64,000 nt of DNA from an uncultured Flavobacteriaceae bacterium (GTDB lineage: Bacteria > Bacteroidota > Bacteroidia > Flavobacteriales > Flavobacteriaceae), in contig CALSTV010000001.1 of the NCBI GenBank assembly GCA_943789365.1, positions 1,178,001 to 1,242,000 on the forward strand, in the 5' to 3' direction. A program made the translations under genes and the position numbers. Positions within the stretch are counted from its first letter, which is position 1; every line of letters begins with the position of its first letter. The notes under the pieces were generated by a model that made no database searches, was not told the origin of the DNA, and saw nothing but the letters and a program-made list of their open reading frames with translations. Of the stretch, positions 1 to 7,568 are shown piece by piece.

Positions 1-234
1 TTCTATGGGCGCCACTAAATTTACAGTGGTAGTTCCTGTATACTGTCCATAAAAACCACCTACCGACAAAAAAGGTAAAATCCATGTATCGAAACGTGCA
101 TTTGCTGTCTTTACATCTGCCGATGACGGACCAAAAACGATAATATCACTTAAATCCTTAAAATCGCCATCATTAATGGCCATTTCAAAATTTTCGATGA
201 GGATATTTTGTTTGTTGTAAATAGAATTGACCAT
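1..234 (-). pseudogene. Outer-membrane protein fragment, cut by the window start
   Basis: An open minus-strand frame runs from about 262 to the window edge. From the first internal ATG at 234 it reads 78 residues, including the stretches FGPSSADVKTANARFDTW and ILPFLSVGGFYGQYTG. This alternation of aromatic and glycine-rich strands looks like the front part of a Bacteroidota outer-membrane beta-barrel protein. No signal peptide precedes it, and the recognisable similarity (KLPLPHGVMVNSIYNKQ) begins upstream of the only ATG, so the 5' end is missing. It abuts the equally truncated plus-strand fragment that begins near 250. The frame is open to position 1, so the 3' part lies outside the window. 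Family assignment is by pattern only. Confidence 0.5.
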
Positions 235-248
235 GACTCCATGAGGCA

Positions 249-938
249 ATGGTAGCTTATGCCCTATTAGCTGCTCAGTCTACTGATGTCGGTGGTGAAC
301 AATTACGCCAATCTTTTAGCGACCTTTCCTCTATAACCAATGCAGGTTTTCAATTTATCTCGACGGTACGATACGATCGCTTTTCGTTTTCTTTTGACGG
401 AACTTTCGCAACCTTAGGTGTCGATGAATCACAAGGTCCACTAGAAGTCGATGTTACCATCAGACAAAACATCTTCGATTTCAAATTGGGATATCGTCTA
501 TTGGATTACTTTAAACTAGATGATCAAAAAGCTATTGATGGTTGGTCCTTGGATTTTGATATTGGGGCTAAATATTGGCTTAACGATATTGGAGTGAACT
601 ACGCGCTAATTTGGAATGACACACCTTTGATAGATGGCAGTTTAGATGAAAAACAAGAATGGTAGGATTTAATGGTTGGTGTAAATACCAAATTTATTGT
701 AAGTCCAAAATTTCTTGTTAGCGTAGCCTACAATGCCGGTGGTTTTGGCATTGGAAATTCTTCGAAATTTGCCCAAGATTTTTCATACATCAACTCTTTT
801 AAGGTGCACAATATGGTGCTTGTTAATGCCGGATTTAGATCCTTTATGTACAAAAGAACCGATATTCAAGATGGAGAAGACCTTAACACCAAAGTAAGTG
901 TTTTAGGACCTTTATTAGGGGTTTCTGTTTTGTTTTAG
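249..938 (+). pseudogene. Outer-membrane beta-barrel protein, 5'-truncated, with an internal stop
   Basis: Two frames, 249-665 and 672-938, are the same reading frame split by a TAG at 663-665. Joined, they encode about 229 residues of alternating beta-barrel strands ending in GPLLGVSVLF, with a terminal Phe as expected for an outer-membrane barrel. The stop follows QEW and precedes DLMVGVNTKF. The family pattern I recall here has two aromatic residues before D..VG, so a single G-to-A change in a Trp codon explains the stop. An in-frame TGA at 234-236 lies just upstream and no signal peptide is present, so the N-terminus is also lost. Substrate unknown. A short expressed fragment cannot be excluded, but export would be impossible. 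Confidence 0.7.
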
Positions 939-1009
939 GCACTGAAAACCCACTAAAACCAAACTAATCCACAAAAAAAAGGTATCTTAGTGTCACACAC
1001 TCCCCTACT

Positions 1010-1699
1010 ATGAAAAAACTACTTATTATCTGCTGTTTTCCTTTTTTACAGTATTCAGGTTATGCGCAAGAAGCGACGAGTATTAGCGACTGGGACAATA
1101 CCATGTATGCTAGTAATAAGTTTAATTACCGAAAAGATCAACGGAAAAACTCTTTTGAATTCCAGACACGATACAACAACGATTTCAGCGAGCTGGAACA
1201 ATGGCATTTAGAAGCCGCAACTTCCTTTTTTGTTTCAAAAAAATGGGAAATAGTTCCAGATTTTAGGTTTACAAGAAAACCTACACGAACAGAATACCGC
1301 CCTGGAATTGGTGTAGTATACAAAAACTTATTTTCAAAATCGCAATTGGTGCATCAGGTGAAATACCAATACGACATTAAGAACGGCATCAGCAATTCAC
1401 ACGGAATGCGATATGCCGCTTTTTACAACTACCTATTTTCCGAAAAAATTATTCTGACCGCCCTTGCAGGAGGCTTGTTTGAAATAGGGCCCGACTGGAG
1501 TGGGTTTCTCGGATTTCGAGGTGGGTTGAGCGGTGCCTATATTTTTAACGACGTACACTCGATGAACATCGGGTATTTTTACGGTGCTGTCAACCAGAAA
1601 ACAAACGATTATAACAATATTGGTATTTTTAATATTCAGTTAATCATTAATTTGAATAAAGAATATAAATATACACCTGCGAAGTATTTTAGTTTTTAG
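1010..1699 (+). CDS. Secreted outer-membrane protein, DUF2490-like
   Basis: Encodes 229 residues. Residues 1-19 form a signal peptide ending in YAQ, a typical flavobacterial cleavage site. The rest is a series of amphipathic strands with many Tyr, Phe and Trp residues, consistent with a small outer-membrane barrel. The opening SDWDNTMYASNKFNYR and the strand spacing resemble DUF2490, whose function is not known. It starts about 70 bases after the broken barrel gene and stands alone: the next plus-strand gene is a small regulator over 350 bases away. Confidence is high that it is a gene and moderate for the family. Confidence 0.8.
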   Translation: MKKLLIICCFPFLQYSGYAQEATSISDWDNTMYASNKFNYRKDQRKNSFEFQTRYNNDFSELEQWHLEAATSFFVSKKWEIVPDFRFTRKPTRTEYRPGIGVVYKNLFSKSQLVHQVKYQYDIKNGISNSHGMRYAAFYNYLFSEKIILTALAGGLFEIGPDWSGFLGFRGGLSGAYIFNDVHSMNIGYFYGAVNQKTNDYNNIGIFNIQLIINLNKEYKYTPAKYFSF

Positions 1700-1742
1700 T
1701 CCTGTATTCGCAACTAAGTGCTTTTACGACGGCTTTTACTTT

Positions 1743-1979
1743 TTAAGCTCCTGTGTAAACCATTCCAAACACAATACATGATTTGTTTGTTGGATTCATT
1801 TTTAAAGCAGCAGAAAACAATGAATAGTCATCCAACAACCCTTTGGTTAGCACATAATAATACAAACCATTTTTTAGGCTTATTTCTTTTCCCAATAGGT
1901 TCTTATAATATGCTATTTGCTGCTCCTGTGCTAAGCAGGCAGTTATCAATTCTGTGATTGTTTGTTTTTCTGTTTTCAT
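1743..1979 (-). CDS. Small hypothetical protein
   Basis: A 78-residue frame beginning MKTEKQTITELITACL. It looks soluble and partly helical in its first 25 residues, and I recognise no family. Its start at 1979 lies about 95 bases from the start of the divergent XRE regulator, so the two could share a control region. The opposite strand over the same bases also has an open frame (1718-1957), but the minus frame has the more protein-like composition. It could be spurious. Confidence 0.45.
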   Translation of the reverse strand: MKTEKQTITELITACLAQEQQIAYYKNLLGKEISLKNGLYYYVLTKGLLDDYSLFSAALKMNPTNKSCIVFGMVYTGA

Positions 1980-2075
1980 AAAATATTTTTTTAATTATTT
2001 GATGGCATACATTTTAACTACTATTGACACATATGTTTACCTATAAAGCTAATATAAAGATTAATATTGACAATA

Positions 2076-2321
2076 ATGTCAACGAAAGAAAAAAATAACA
2101 TAAAATTAAAAAAAGCTTTTGGACTTAGCATCAAAAGCATAAGAGAAGCTAAGGGGCTGTCTCAATTGGATTTGGCAAGTTTATCCAATCTAGAAAAGAC
2201 AAGTATTTCCAGAATTGAAAATGGAAGAACAAATGTTACTTTAACCACTATAGCCATACTAAGTGCGGCTTTAGACGTAAAACTATCAACTATTTTTGAT
2301 TTTGAGAGCTCAACCAAATGA
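2076..2321 (+). CDS. XRE-family helix-turn-helix regulator
   Basis: An 81-residue protein made almost entirely of one lambda-repressor-like HTH domain (about residues 10-70). The recognition region reads GLSQLDLASLSNLEKTSISR, followed by IENGRTNVTL and a hydrophobic closing helix, the usual order for an XRE domain. I chose the ATG at 2076; a TTG at 2067 would add three residues. It lies at the left edge of the accessory region, divergent from a small unknown gene, and probably controls itself or that neighbour. Small repressors of this type are common on integrative elements. Target genes are unknown. Confidence 0.85.
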   Translation: MSTKEKNNIKLKKAFGLSIKSIREAKGLSQLDLASLSNLEKTSISRIENGRTNVTLTTIAILSAALDVKLSTIFDFESSTK

Positions 2322-2445
2322 CAAAAACTACTCAACTGTTTTGGCATGATCTAATTTTATACGGTAATCATTAAAAAAGACAACACTAAATTACTGCTCT
2401 TAAGTTTAGCCAAAAGAGTAAAACAGCTACGTACATTTTAGTTTT

Positions 2446-2514
2446 AGCTATAAAAACTTTAAATATAGCTCAAAAAATGATTATATTTGAGCTATATTTA
2501 AAGTTTTTACAGCT
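2446..2514. repeat. 29-bp inverted repeat, near perfect
   Basis: The left arm 2446-2474 and right arm 2486-2514 are complementary over 29 bases with one mismatch (C at 2510), separated by 11 bases. No gene lies between 2322 and 2529. The arms are far longer than in the ordinary terminators of this window, and no T-run follows directly. The repeat sits just before the integrase remnant at 2530, so it may be a mobile-element end or a recombination hairpin. Confidence 0.8.
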
Positions 2515-2529
2515 CATGACTGCTTTTAA

Positions 2530-2673
2530 ATGGAATTGGCAACAATCAAACCTATTCTTAGAGGAAAAGGACAATCTGTGAAAATTCACATACATTTTAA
2601 AGAGGGTAGAAAACATTATTATTCAAGATCACTTCCTCCCCATTTAATATCATGTGGAGCTGGATCTTTATAA
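2530..2673 (+). pseudogene. Integrase N-terminal remnant
   Basis: A 47-residue frame starting MELATIKPILRGKGQSVKIH and continuing to HYYSR. This resembles the first strand pair of the arm-DNA-binding domain of Bacteroidota tyrosine recombinases, as in the intact integrase of this window, which begins MATVNFLYRSTR. After about residue 33 the frame runs into the 3' end of the convergent gene at 2619 and stops, so core-binding and catalytic domains are absent. It suggests an older element whose integrase was cut when the neighbouring DNA arrived. The match is short, so the call is tentative. Confidence 0.5.
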
Positions 2674-3131
2674 AATCTTGATTTTTTAATTAACTGACTT
2701 ATTTTGTAGTTTATTTCTGCAGGAAACTCCTTTCCTCTTTCTTTAACGTAACCGACCTTTATGTCCGAATGACAAACATTAACATTCTCAACAGGCTCTA
2801 TAATTGGACTATAGACAACATTGGCTTCACACTCCTTAATTTCTAAAACATTTAATATTGCAAATCCGAAATAATTTCTTTTACTCGATGGATTCTCTAT
2901 TTTTTTACTAAGATTTTTTAAATTATCAGCATTAGTATAATCTAACCGATTCACTGACACCTCATCCATCTCAGCTGGTGACTTATATACGTTAGTTCTT
3001 AACTCATCAGATTTATTAACATTTACAGGAGAAAAAACCGATCTTGCAATTTTTTCGGTATCACTAAATTCAGACGAAAGAAGTTGTAACTTTTTAGAGG
3101 ACTTGAATAAATTCAGAAAGTCTTTTAGCAT
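2619..3131 (-). CDS. Third gene of the TIGR04255 cassette, unknown protein
   Basis: A soluble protein of about 170 residues. A longer frame opens at 3191, but that extension lies inside the preceding gene in another frame; ATG 3131 (MLKDFLNLFKSS) leaves a 38-base overlap, which I prefer. Motifs include RSVFSPVNVN, DEVSVNRLDY, YFGFAILN, a short CHSDIKVGY segment and FYKDPAPHDIKW near the end. I recall this motif order in hypothetical proteins encoded beside TIGR04255 genes but cannot name a function. No membrane segment or known catalytic motif is visible. Tight overlap with the two genes upstream implies co-translation as one operon. Confidence 0.75.
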   Translation of the reverse strand: MLKDFLNLFKSSKKLQLLSSEFSDTEKIARSVFSPVNVNKSDELRTNVYKSPAEMDEVSVNRLDYTNADNLKNLSKKIENPSSKRNYFGFAILNVLEIKECEANVVYSPIIEPVENVNVCHSDIKVGYVKERGKEFPAEINYKISQLIKKSRFYKDPAPHDIKWGGSDLE

Positions 3132-3753
3132 TTGAGAAATCAATATTTTGATTATTAAAAAATTTAACATCTGCTCCTGTAAAATCAACATAGTAAGAAA
3201 AACTATTATTCCCTACTTCTACTGAAATTTTCTCATCTAGTTCATTCTCCCATTCCAAAGAAATAGTTCCATTAGGGTTTGGGTAATAATCATCGATACT
3301 ACAGAAAGTTTTTTCTCCCACTAAATCTATTAACTCAATAGCATTAGATGCACTCTCAACTTCCAAGGGAATAGAATCAAACCCATCCCAGCTCTCATTT
3401 AAAGACTTAAATGACAAAATATCTTTAACTACAGAACGTTTACTTAATGCAGAACAAGAAATTACACCAATATCATCAATATACTTAGCGAAAGGAATTT
3501 CAATATTTTTATTATACTCAGCTGTAATTGTTAAGCTTTTTTCAGTAGTTGTATTAACTAATTCGATACCTTTTGCTTCCGCATCATGAGAAACAGTTAC
3601 AAGAGCGGCTCCAATCAACAAAGAAGTAAGCATCTTATTATTCACTGAGGAATCAGCAACTTCAACATTTGTTTTCTCTTCTATAAAATTAGACAACTCA
3701 AACACATCATTTAAACTTCCTTCGAAGCTCAGTAATTCGAAATTATTATCCAT
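3094..3753 (-). CDS. Second gene of the TIGR04255 cassette, unknown protein
   Basis: Encodes 219 residues and overlaps the upstream TIGR04255 gene by 8 bases. Residues 40-60 (MLTSLLIGAALVTVSHDAEA) are hydrophobic, a possible membrane-contact helix, although they are preceded by about 40 ordinary residues. The second half has ESWDGFDS, then YYPNPNGTISLEW and ISVEVGNNSFSYYVDF. The order W-D-G followed by P-x-P-x-G-x-I-x-L-E-W is shared by small proteins that I remember next to TIGR04255 genes in many genomes; their role is not established. No nuclease or ATPase motif is visible. It probably acts together with its two neighbours. Confidence 0.75.
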   Translation of the reverse strand: MDNNFELLSFEGSLNDVFELSNFIEEKTNVEVADSSVNNKMLTSLLIGAALVTVSHDAEAKGIELVNTTTEKSLTITAEYNKNIEIPFAKYIDDIGVISCSALSKRSVVKDILSFKSLNESWDGFDSIPLEVESASNAIELIDLVGEKTFCSIDDYYPNPNGTISLEWENELDEKISVEVGNNSFSYYVDFTGADVKFFNNQNIDFSNAKRLSEFIQVL

Positions 3754-4516
3754 CCTGTAACAATTTTTTAGTATTATCGTTAATCAACCAACTAAATATA
3801 TTAAAAATTTCTGAATTTATTATCTTGGATTCAGAAACTATATCTTCTTTTTTTATTGATTCTTGTTTATACATATCAATATCAATAACCAACTGACCAT
3901 GAGTTGTGTTCGGGTTTTGAGGAATTACTAAACCATATTTTAGGTTTAAATAATTGTTATTGTCCTTATAATTTAAAACCTGAAGACTATGATTTATATG
4001 CTCCTTATTAGGGAATGCATTTAAATAAGACACTAACTCAGAATTTAACAAAAAACTCAAAACATCTGTCGGAGTATCATTTATCTTGAATTCAACTATA
4101 TTTATTTTCCTTATAGCTAATCTGACAACATTTTTAATAGAACATAACTCAAGAAACTCTCCAATCTTAACCAATTCAGAATTTAAGTCACTAAAGCACT
4201 TATAAGCTTTACCACTTACTGTAAAATTCAATCTTGTATCACTTATTTGGATGGATTTCTGACCATCCTCTGATTTAAGATTTATGATACTTCCTTCATT
4301 TACAGACTTAACATTTGAAGTTCCTTTATTAAAAGAAAGCTCAATACCTTGCTCCTTAGAAACATTAAATCTAGGAAAGTCTTCTTTAAACAAATCTTTA
4401 ATTTGATTAGCCTTACCAACAAACTGATCATTTTTATCAAACGAAACCTGAAAAACAACTGACCTTAAAAAATTATTTTCATAATTCTTATGTGCAACTT
4501 CTGTAAATCCGAACAC
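3746..4516 (-). CDS. TIGR04255 family protein
   Basis: A 256-residue soluble protein. The early FLRSVVFQVSF strand, the central ISDTRLNFTVSGKAYKCF, then FLELCSIKNVVRLAIRKIN, and the late GQLVIDID and FNIFSWLI match the layout of the TIGR04255 family. That family is about 250 residues long, patchily spread across bacteria and archaea, and of unknown function. It is the first gene of a three-gene minus-strand cassette with overlapping ends (3746-3753 and 3094-3131). Patchy spread and a place in an accessory region fit a mobile trait such as conflict or defence, but nothing in the sequence proves this. Confidence 0.8.
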   Translation of the reverse strand: MFGFTEVAHKNYENNFLRSVVFQVSFDKNDQFVGKANQIKDLFKEDFPRFNVSKEQGIELSFNKGTSNVKSVNEGSIINLKSEDGQKSIQISDTRLNFTVSGKAYKCFSDLNSELVKIGEFLELCSIKNVVRLAIRKINIVEFKINDTPTDVLSFLLNSELVSYLNAFPNKEHINHSLQVLNYKDNNNYLNLKYGLVIPQNPNTTHGQLVIDIDMYKQESIKKEDIVSESKIINSEIFNIFSWLINDNTKKLLQDG

Positions 4517-4878
4517 TAGCTTTTTATTTTATCCGACAAATATAACGTTAATTATAAAATAAGATATTAACAATATCATAATTTTAATATTATTTCCGAA
4601 TTAAACATCAATAAAAATTGAAAAACAACATGAACTCTTTGCATTAGCAAAACTAGCCCCCTAAATTTTTCTAAGAAAATATAAGACATGTTTTTCGATC
4701 CAAAAACAACAAAATCAACTATTTTCAGATTCTACAACATATCCCCAGAGTTTTCCAATTTTGCATTAAAAACATATCAAGATGAACATCAACATCAAAA
4801 CACTAAAGACATAAAGAAATAGACTAAGACGATTTCTCAATAAATAGGTATACTTTATAAGATGCGGGACAAAGAAAC
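4517..4878. other. Intergenic region, 360 bases
   Basis: AT-rich sequence between the start of the three-gene cassette and the left attachment repeat. It should hold the cassette promoter on the minus strand, but I see no convincing TAnnTTTG box with a spaced TTG. The frame 4766-4972 crosses the attachment repeat and is not protein-like. No RNA gene or repeat was seen. Confidence 0.5.
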
Positions 4879-4941
4879 AACAAAAAAACCTCAACTTTCT
4901 GAAATTCAGATTGTTGAGGTTTTCTTTTGTACCTTGGGCGG
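4879..4941. repeat. attL: left 63-bp direct repeat of the tRNA-Leu element
   Basis: Identical over 63 bases to 10278-10340. It carries the terminator hairpin of tRNA-Leu and the last 12 bases of the tRNA; identity ends exactly where the tRNA continues in the right copy (after ccttgggcgg). The rest of a tRNA is absent here, so this is a displaced copy left by site-specific integration. The integrase gene begins 195 bases to the right. Confidence 0.92.
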
Positions 4942-5080
4942 AACTACAACCCTGCAATTTAACTACATTCAATCGCTATAGCAAAAACAACACGAACACC
5001 AGTATTTTCAACGTATAAAAGTAATTAATTTAGTTAAACTAATTGTATAACATTGTATTAAATTGTTTTTAATTGGAATT

Positions 5081-5102
5081 TACCGTACAAATACCGTACA
5101 AA
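5081..5102. promoter_or_regulatory. Tandem 11-bp repeats before the integrase
   Basis: Two adjacent copies of taccgtacaaa (5081-5091 and 5092-5102). The core accgtacaaat recurs at 10262-10272 beside attR. They lie where the -33 element and upstream DNA of the integrase promoter would be, so they may be an operator, integrase or excisionase arm sites, or both. Confidence 0.6.
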
Positions 5103-5107
5103 TAAAG

Positions 5108-5115
5108 TATATTTG
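5108..5115 (+). promoter_or_regulatory. Integrase promoter -7 box
   Basis: tatatttg matches the Bacteroidota -7 consensus TAnnTTTG. It lies 28 bases before the chosen integrase ATG at 5136, leaving a very short leader. The -33 region is occupied by the tandem taccgtacaaa repeats instead of a clear TTG. Confidence 0.5.
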
Positions 5116-5135
5116 TATTACACAATATGTATACT

Positions 5136-6380
5136 ATGGCAACTGTAAATTTTTTATACCGCTCTACTCGAAACAATGCACCTTTGACCGCTCGACTTTT
5201 ATTTAGACACAAACAAAAAGACTTTGTTTTAAGCTCTAAAATAAAACTAGATGTAAGTGAAACCTACTGGAATAAAGAACACCAAAAGAAGTCAAGAGAT
5301 ATTGATATTATCAATAAGCAAAACAAGATAAACCAAGAGCTTTCAAAAATCGAAAGTTACATCCTTACAAACTTCAACAACACAGATATTAACGAAGTAA
5401 ACAAAGAATGGCTTAAAATACTTATTGAACACTACTACAACCCTCCAAAAGCAGAAAAAGAAGTATCTGATGAGGTTTTAGAGTATTTTAATTACTTCAT
5501 CGAAAAAAAACAAAGTGAAGTTGTTGAAAGGACTATCAAAAATTACAAAGTTGTTTTAAAACAGCTTGAAAGATACCAAGCCACTAAAAGCAAAAAGATA
5601 CTTATAAAAGATATTGACTACAATTTTAGCCAAGATTTTGAAAAATTCTGTAAGCAAAACAACTATTCCCCAAACACAATTGCAAAAGGACTTAGAACTA
5701 TTAAAACTGTATGTAAACACGCAGCGTTTAACGGAATAGAAACACACCGACAATTAAATAGCATTAAAATAAAAAGCCATAAGATTGAAAAAATTTGGCT
5801 GAATTTAAAGGAACTAGAAGCCATTGAAAACCTCAACCGAACAGAACTATCAGAATCACTTGAAAACGCAAGAGACTGGCTTATTATAAGCTGTTATACA
5901 GGTCAAAGAATATCTGACTTTATGCACTTTAACAAAGAACAAATAAGAATGGAAGAAAACAAGTCTTTACTTGAATTCACTCAAAAGAAAACTGGCAAAA
6001 ACATGACCATACCAGTACATGAAAAAGTACTAGAGATTCTTAAAAAAAGAAATGGAGACTTCCCTAGAGCTATCTCAGACCAACGCTACAATGACTATAT
6101 TAAAGTTGTATGTAAAATAGCTGGTATTGACACACCTACAAACGGTAGCATTATGAAGGAAGTAAAAAACAAACAATACAGAAAAGAAAACGGAATATAC
6201 CCAAAATACGAGCTTGTAACCTCTCATATTGGAAGAAGATCTTTTGCCACCAACTACTACGGAAAAACCCCTACAACCTTCTTAATATACGTTACAGGAC
6301 ATAGCACAGAATCCATGTTTTTAAACTATATTGGCAAAAGCAATAAAGACCTTGCTATTGAGTTAACAAAATATTTTTAA
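5136..6380 (+). CDS. Tyrosine recombinase (integrase) of the tRNA-Leu element
   Basis: A 414-residue site-specific tyrosine recombinase that would insert and excise the element at the tRNA-Leu 3' end. An N-terminal arm-binding domain (from MATVNFLYRS) is followed by a SAM-like core-binding domain around residues 100-200 and a catalytic domain. Catalytic residues seen: Arg258 (TGQRISDF), His364 and Arg367 (HIGRRSF), His389 (GHSTES) and Tyr398 (NYIG). I chose ATG 5136 because family members start MAT; ATG 5127 adds three residues. The gene sits 195 bases inside attL and is followed after 3 bases by an unknown gene, probably co-transcribed. All key residues are present, so it is likely active. 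Confidence 0.95.
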   Translation: MATVNFLYRSTRNNAPLTARLLFRHKQKDFVLSSKIKLDVSETYWNKEHQKKSRDIDIINKQNKINQELSKIESYILTNFNNTDINEVNKEWLKILIEHYYNPPKAEKEVSDEVLEYFNYFIEKKQSEVVERTIKNYKVVLKQLERYQATKSKKILIKDIDYNFSQDFEKFCKQNNYSPNTIAKGLRTIKTVCKHAAFNGIETHRQLNSIKIKSHKIEKIWLNLKELEAIENLNRTELSESLENARDWLIISCYTGQRISDFMHFNKEQIRMEENKSLLEFTQKKTGKNMTIPVHEKVLEILKKRNGDFPRAISDQRYNDYIKVVCKIAGIDTPTNGSIMKEVKNKQYRKENGIYPKYELVTSHIGRRSFATNYYGKTPTTFLIYVTGHSTESMFLNYIGKSNKDLAIELTKYF

Positions 6381-6383
6381 GAC

Positions 6384-7166
6384 ATGGATAAATTAAAAGA
6401 ATTCATAACAACAAGTGTTGGCTACGAGTATTTCATAAACAACCTAAAACTCACACCCAAAAAAACTTTAAGCCTAACTTATAAATACAATCCAATAACA
6501 AGAATAAACAATTTCACAAAAGAACAATTCACAACAAAACTAAAAGAAACAAAAGAACAATTCATAGAAACTAATCATGTTTTTGATTTCATAATTTTCA
6601 AACGAGAAGAAATAGATGTTATTAGATTCGATATTACCGAAAACCTTAAATTGATACCTAACTCTAAACACCAAGGGAAACTTGGAGATTTATATTTATT
6701 CCAAATTCAAACAGAATTAGATAGAGCCAGTAAGTCTGACACACTTCTATTATCAGAAAAGAATGCAACCCAACTGGAATTACATTTTAAAATGATCCTT
6801 GAAACATTGGAAGAGTTTGAATTAGAAAATACCACCAAAAATAAACCTGATTCAAACCAACCCAATTGGATGAAAATAATACCACTTTTCGTTAAGGGAA
6901 CAGTTTACGATGAACGCAACAAAAACCCACAAACTTCATTTACTAAAATCATTGAAGAAAGCCTTAGCAAGTCAAAGGACGATGCAGAAAAGCTAAGACC
7001 ATACGTAAGTGAAACATACTACAACAACTTCTCAAAACCGAAGAACGACAAAAATATTTGCCTTCCTAATAAAGCCAAAATAATAAAGAAACATTACAAA
7101 AATGAAAACATTGATAAAAGATTCCTAGAAGAAATAGATAGAGCTTCAAAAAACCAAGAGTTTTAA
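6384..7166 (+). CDS. Hypothetical protein of the integrative element
   Basis: A 260-residue, Lys- and Asn-rich, soluble protein with no signal peptide or membrane helix. It starts 3 bases after the integrase stop, so the two are almost certainly one operon. I recognise no catalytic motif. A charged C-terminal third with a KSKDDAEKLRPYVSETYY segment looks helical. Proteins of this size often follow integrases on Bacteroidota elements and may assist recombination or regulation, but that is context, not evidence. Codon use is as AT-rich as the rest of the element. Confidence 0.7.
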   Translation: MDKLKEFITTSVGYEYFINNLKLTPKKTLSLTYKYNPITRINNFTKEQFTTKLKETKEQFIETNHVFDFIIFKREEIDVIRFDITENLKLIPNSKHQGKLGDLYLFQIQTELDRASKSDTLLLSEKNATQLELHFKMILETLEEFELENTTKNKPDSNQPNWMKIIPLFVKGTVYDERNKNPQTSFTKIIEESLSKSKDDAEKLRPYVSETYYNNFSKPKNDKNICLPNKAKIIKKHYKNENIDKRFLEEIDRASKNQEF

Positions 7167-7177
7167 AAAAACTAACT

Positions 7178-7243
7178 GTACGAAAACGGTACGATTCCAG
7201 TACGCGTACCACTATTTTTCAACTGCTATTCGAACTATATTTG
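7178..7243 (+). promoter_or_regulatory. Promoter and GTAC-rich operator before the excisionase-like gene
   Basis: The -7 box tatatttg is at 7236-7243. Upstream lie several GTAC cores (tgtacg, ggtacg and the palindrome gtacgcgtac at 7200-7209). The cores resemble the accgtacaaa repeats before the integrase, which suggests that one element-encoded protein binds both promoters. Confidence 0.55.
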
Positions 7244-7283
7244 TGATAAGAGAGCAATTAAGCTACTCTTTAAACAACTCAAT

Positions 7284-7562
7284 ATGAATAGAATACACGT
7301 AGTACAAACAAACACCCAAGAGCTTCAAGAAGCCATTTCAAGAACTCTACAGCAAGAACTAGAAAGCCTTAAAAAAGACTTTTCTAAACCTACAAACACA
7401 GATGAACTTCTCACAAGAAAAGAAGCTTCAGAATTCCTTAAAATCAATCTTTCAACCTTACATCATTGGACTAAAAAGTCTAAGATAAAATCTTACGGAA
7501 TAGCAAACCGAAGATATTACAAGAAAAATGAATTATTAGAATGTTTAACAATTGTAAAATAA
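7284..7562 (+). CDS. Helix-turn-helix protein, excisionase-like
   Basis: A 92-residue protein. Residues 1-40 are helical and charged. Residues 43-90 form a MerR-like HTH: LLTRKEASEFLKINLSTLHH, then WTKKSKIKSYGIANRRYY, the pattern of HTH_17/excisionase-type DNA-binding proteins. On integrative elements such proteins direct excision by bending attachment-site DNA or repress the integrase. It follows a GTAC-rich promoter and heads a run of three closely spaced genes (gaps of 6 and 1 bases). It is the best candidate to bind the GTAC motifs seen here. Confidence 0.85.
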   Translation: MNRIHVVQTNTQELQEAISRTLQQELESLKKDFSKPTNTDELLTRKEASEFLKINLSTLHHWTKKSKIKSYGIANRRYYKKNELLECLTIVK

Positions 7563-7568
7563 GGAAAG

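Noticed and set aside
1718-1957. Plus-strand frame of 79 residues opposite the small hypothetical gene
   Set aside because: Composition is less protein-like than the minus frame and it has no motif; only one of the two can be real.
3132-3191. Longer start for the third cassette gene
   Set aside because: The extra 20 residues lie inside the second gene in another frame and would give an overlap of about 98 bases; ATG 3131 is enough.
4766-4972. Minus-strand frame of 68 residues crossing the left attachment repeat
   Set aside because: It reads through the tRNA terminator copy, has an unlikely composition, and the same peptide pattern appears as a frame over the tRNA at 10249-10455; both come from the duplicated non-coding repeat.
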